A program made the position numbers and the translations under genes. 5,142 nucleotides of DNA, taken from assembly GCA_045604025.1 (NCBI GenBank), contig JAZUNG010000199.1, positions 1 through 5,142 of the forward strand, read 5' to 3'. Numbering within the stretch: position 1 is the stretch's first letter; each line of letters opens with the position of its first letter. Below the pieces are notes generated by a model. That model searched no databases. It worked only from the letters and a program-made list of their open reading frames with translations, and had not been told where the DNA came from. This document shows positions 4,884 to 5,142 of the stretch, piece after piece. This DNA comes from RGIG5612 sp045604025 (GTDB taxonomy: Bacteria; Bacillota; Clostridia; Lachnospirales; Lachnospiraceae).

Positions 4884-4888
4884 CTCCT
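4884..4888 (-). promoter_or_regulatory. Ribosome binding site of hslO (decides between two ATGs)
   Basis: AGGAG on the minus strand. Eight bases separate it from ATG 4875 and only two from ATG 4881, so initiation at 4875 is favoured. Confidence 0.75.
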
Positions 4889-4906
4889 GTTTTATCAATC
4901 CCGCTT

Positions 4907-4935
4907 ATTCTATCACTGTTAATGCTCAGATTCCA
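4907..4935 (-). promoter_or_regulatory. Possible promoter of hslO
   Basis: Minus-strand TAGAAT (-10, 4907-4912; 5 of 6) with a poor -35, TGGAAT (4930-4935; 3 of 6), at 17 bp. The predicted start near 4900 gives a 25-nt leader with the Shine-Dalgarno. The weak -35 makes this tentative. Confidence 0.4.
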
Positions 4936-4938
4936 TAT

Positions 4939-4967
4939 TTGATTTATGTTTTATAAAAAGCTATAAT
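4939..4967 (+). promoter_or_regulatory. Promoter of the divergent membrane-protein gene (leaderless arrangement)
   Basis: TTGATT (4939-4944; 4 of 6) and TATAAT (4962-4967; perfect) with a 17-bp spacer. Transcription should start at about 4972-4975, at or within three bases of the GTG start codon at 4975. Confidence 0.75.
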
Positions 4968-4974
4968 CAGAGCT

Positions 4975-5142
4975 GTGAAACGCAACATTCTGGATTACAT
5001 CAAATATATATCGCGCCGCAATCTGATCGCGCCATGCATCGTGCTGGCTGTGATCGCTGTTTTGCTGTTCGCTCTTCCGTTCAGAGCCGTACTGCTTCCG
5101 GAGGAAGTAACCACTATTGATGAGATACACGCAGCGGCTAAA
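4975..5142 (+). CDS. Membrane-anchored protein of unknown function (N-terminal 56 residues; continues past the right edge)
   Basis: The frame is open from GTG 4975 to the last base (56 codons) and is cut by the window edge. An in-frame stop at 4954-4956 with no other start codon between makes GTG 4975 the first possible start. The first 15 residues are basic (K2, R3, K10, R14, R15), then residues about 17-36 form one hydrophobic helix, followed by an acidic stretch (PEEVTTIDEIH). This is the layout of an N-in signal anchor with the rest of the protein outside, or of the first helix of a larger membrane protein. I do not recognise the family. Support for a real gene comes from a perfect TATAAT placed 7 bp upstream and from the plausible anchor; against it is the absence of a Shine-Dalgarno, which fits a leaderless mRNA. 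It is divergent from hslO. Confidence 0.75.
   Translation, partial: MKRNILDYIKYISRRNLIAPCIVLAVIAVLLFALPFRAVLLPEEVTTIDEIHAAAK

Overview
The window reads as a chromosomal segment of a Gram-positive anaerobe, most likely of the Clostridia (Lachnospiraceae-like). The signs are a HrcA/CIRCE operator, strong AGGAGG-type ribosome binding sites, textbook TTGACA/-10 promoters, and proteins of clostridial style: a secreted transglutaminase-fold protein, a GtrA protein, an MTH1-like Nudix enzyme and a short Hsp20. No genus can be named from the sequence alone. No mobile element, CRISPR array, rRNA or tRNA was seen.

Layout: six genes lie on the minus strand and one incomplete gene on the plus strand. 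Reading along the minus strand from the right: hslO (Hsp33 redox chaperone, 3949-4875), a cold-shock protein (3361-3561), an Hsp20 small heat-shock protein (2705-3136), a Nudix hydrolase (1931-2431), a GtrA-family membrane protein (1361-1804), and the first 414 codons of a secreted transglutaminase-like protein (1-1242) that runs off the left edge. Divergent from hslO, a GTG-initiated membrane-anchored protein of unknown function starts at 4975 and runs off the right edge.

The right half is a stress block: oxidative-stress chaperone, RNA-chaperone-type cold-shock protein and small heat-shock chaperone side by side, each apparently with its own transcription start. The control signals are unusually readable. 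The csp gene has a perfect -35, a 17-bp spacer, and a roughly 90-nt leader holding a terminator-like hairpin with a T6 tract before the start codon. The hsp20 gene has a perfect promoter overlapping a CIRCE operator and a structured leader. Intrinsic terminators follow csp and hsp20. The Nudix gene and the divergent plus-strand gene both have a good sigma-A-type promoter so close to the start codon that their mRNAs should be essentially leaderless, and neither has a usable Shine-Dalgarno.

The long AT-rich gap between hslO and csp carries three copies of an inverted repeat TGCAT-N4/5-ATGCA. The short gap between the Nudix and GtrA genes carries an exact 18-bp direct repeat with a 63-bp period. 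The genes themselves belong to known families. What is potentially new here is regulatory: the csp leader attenuator, the inverted-repeat array and the leaderless pair.
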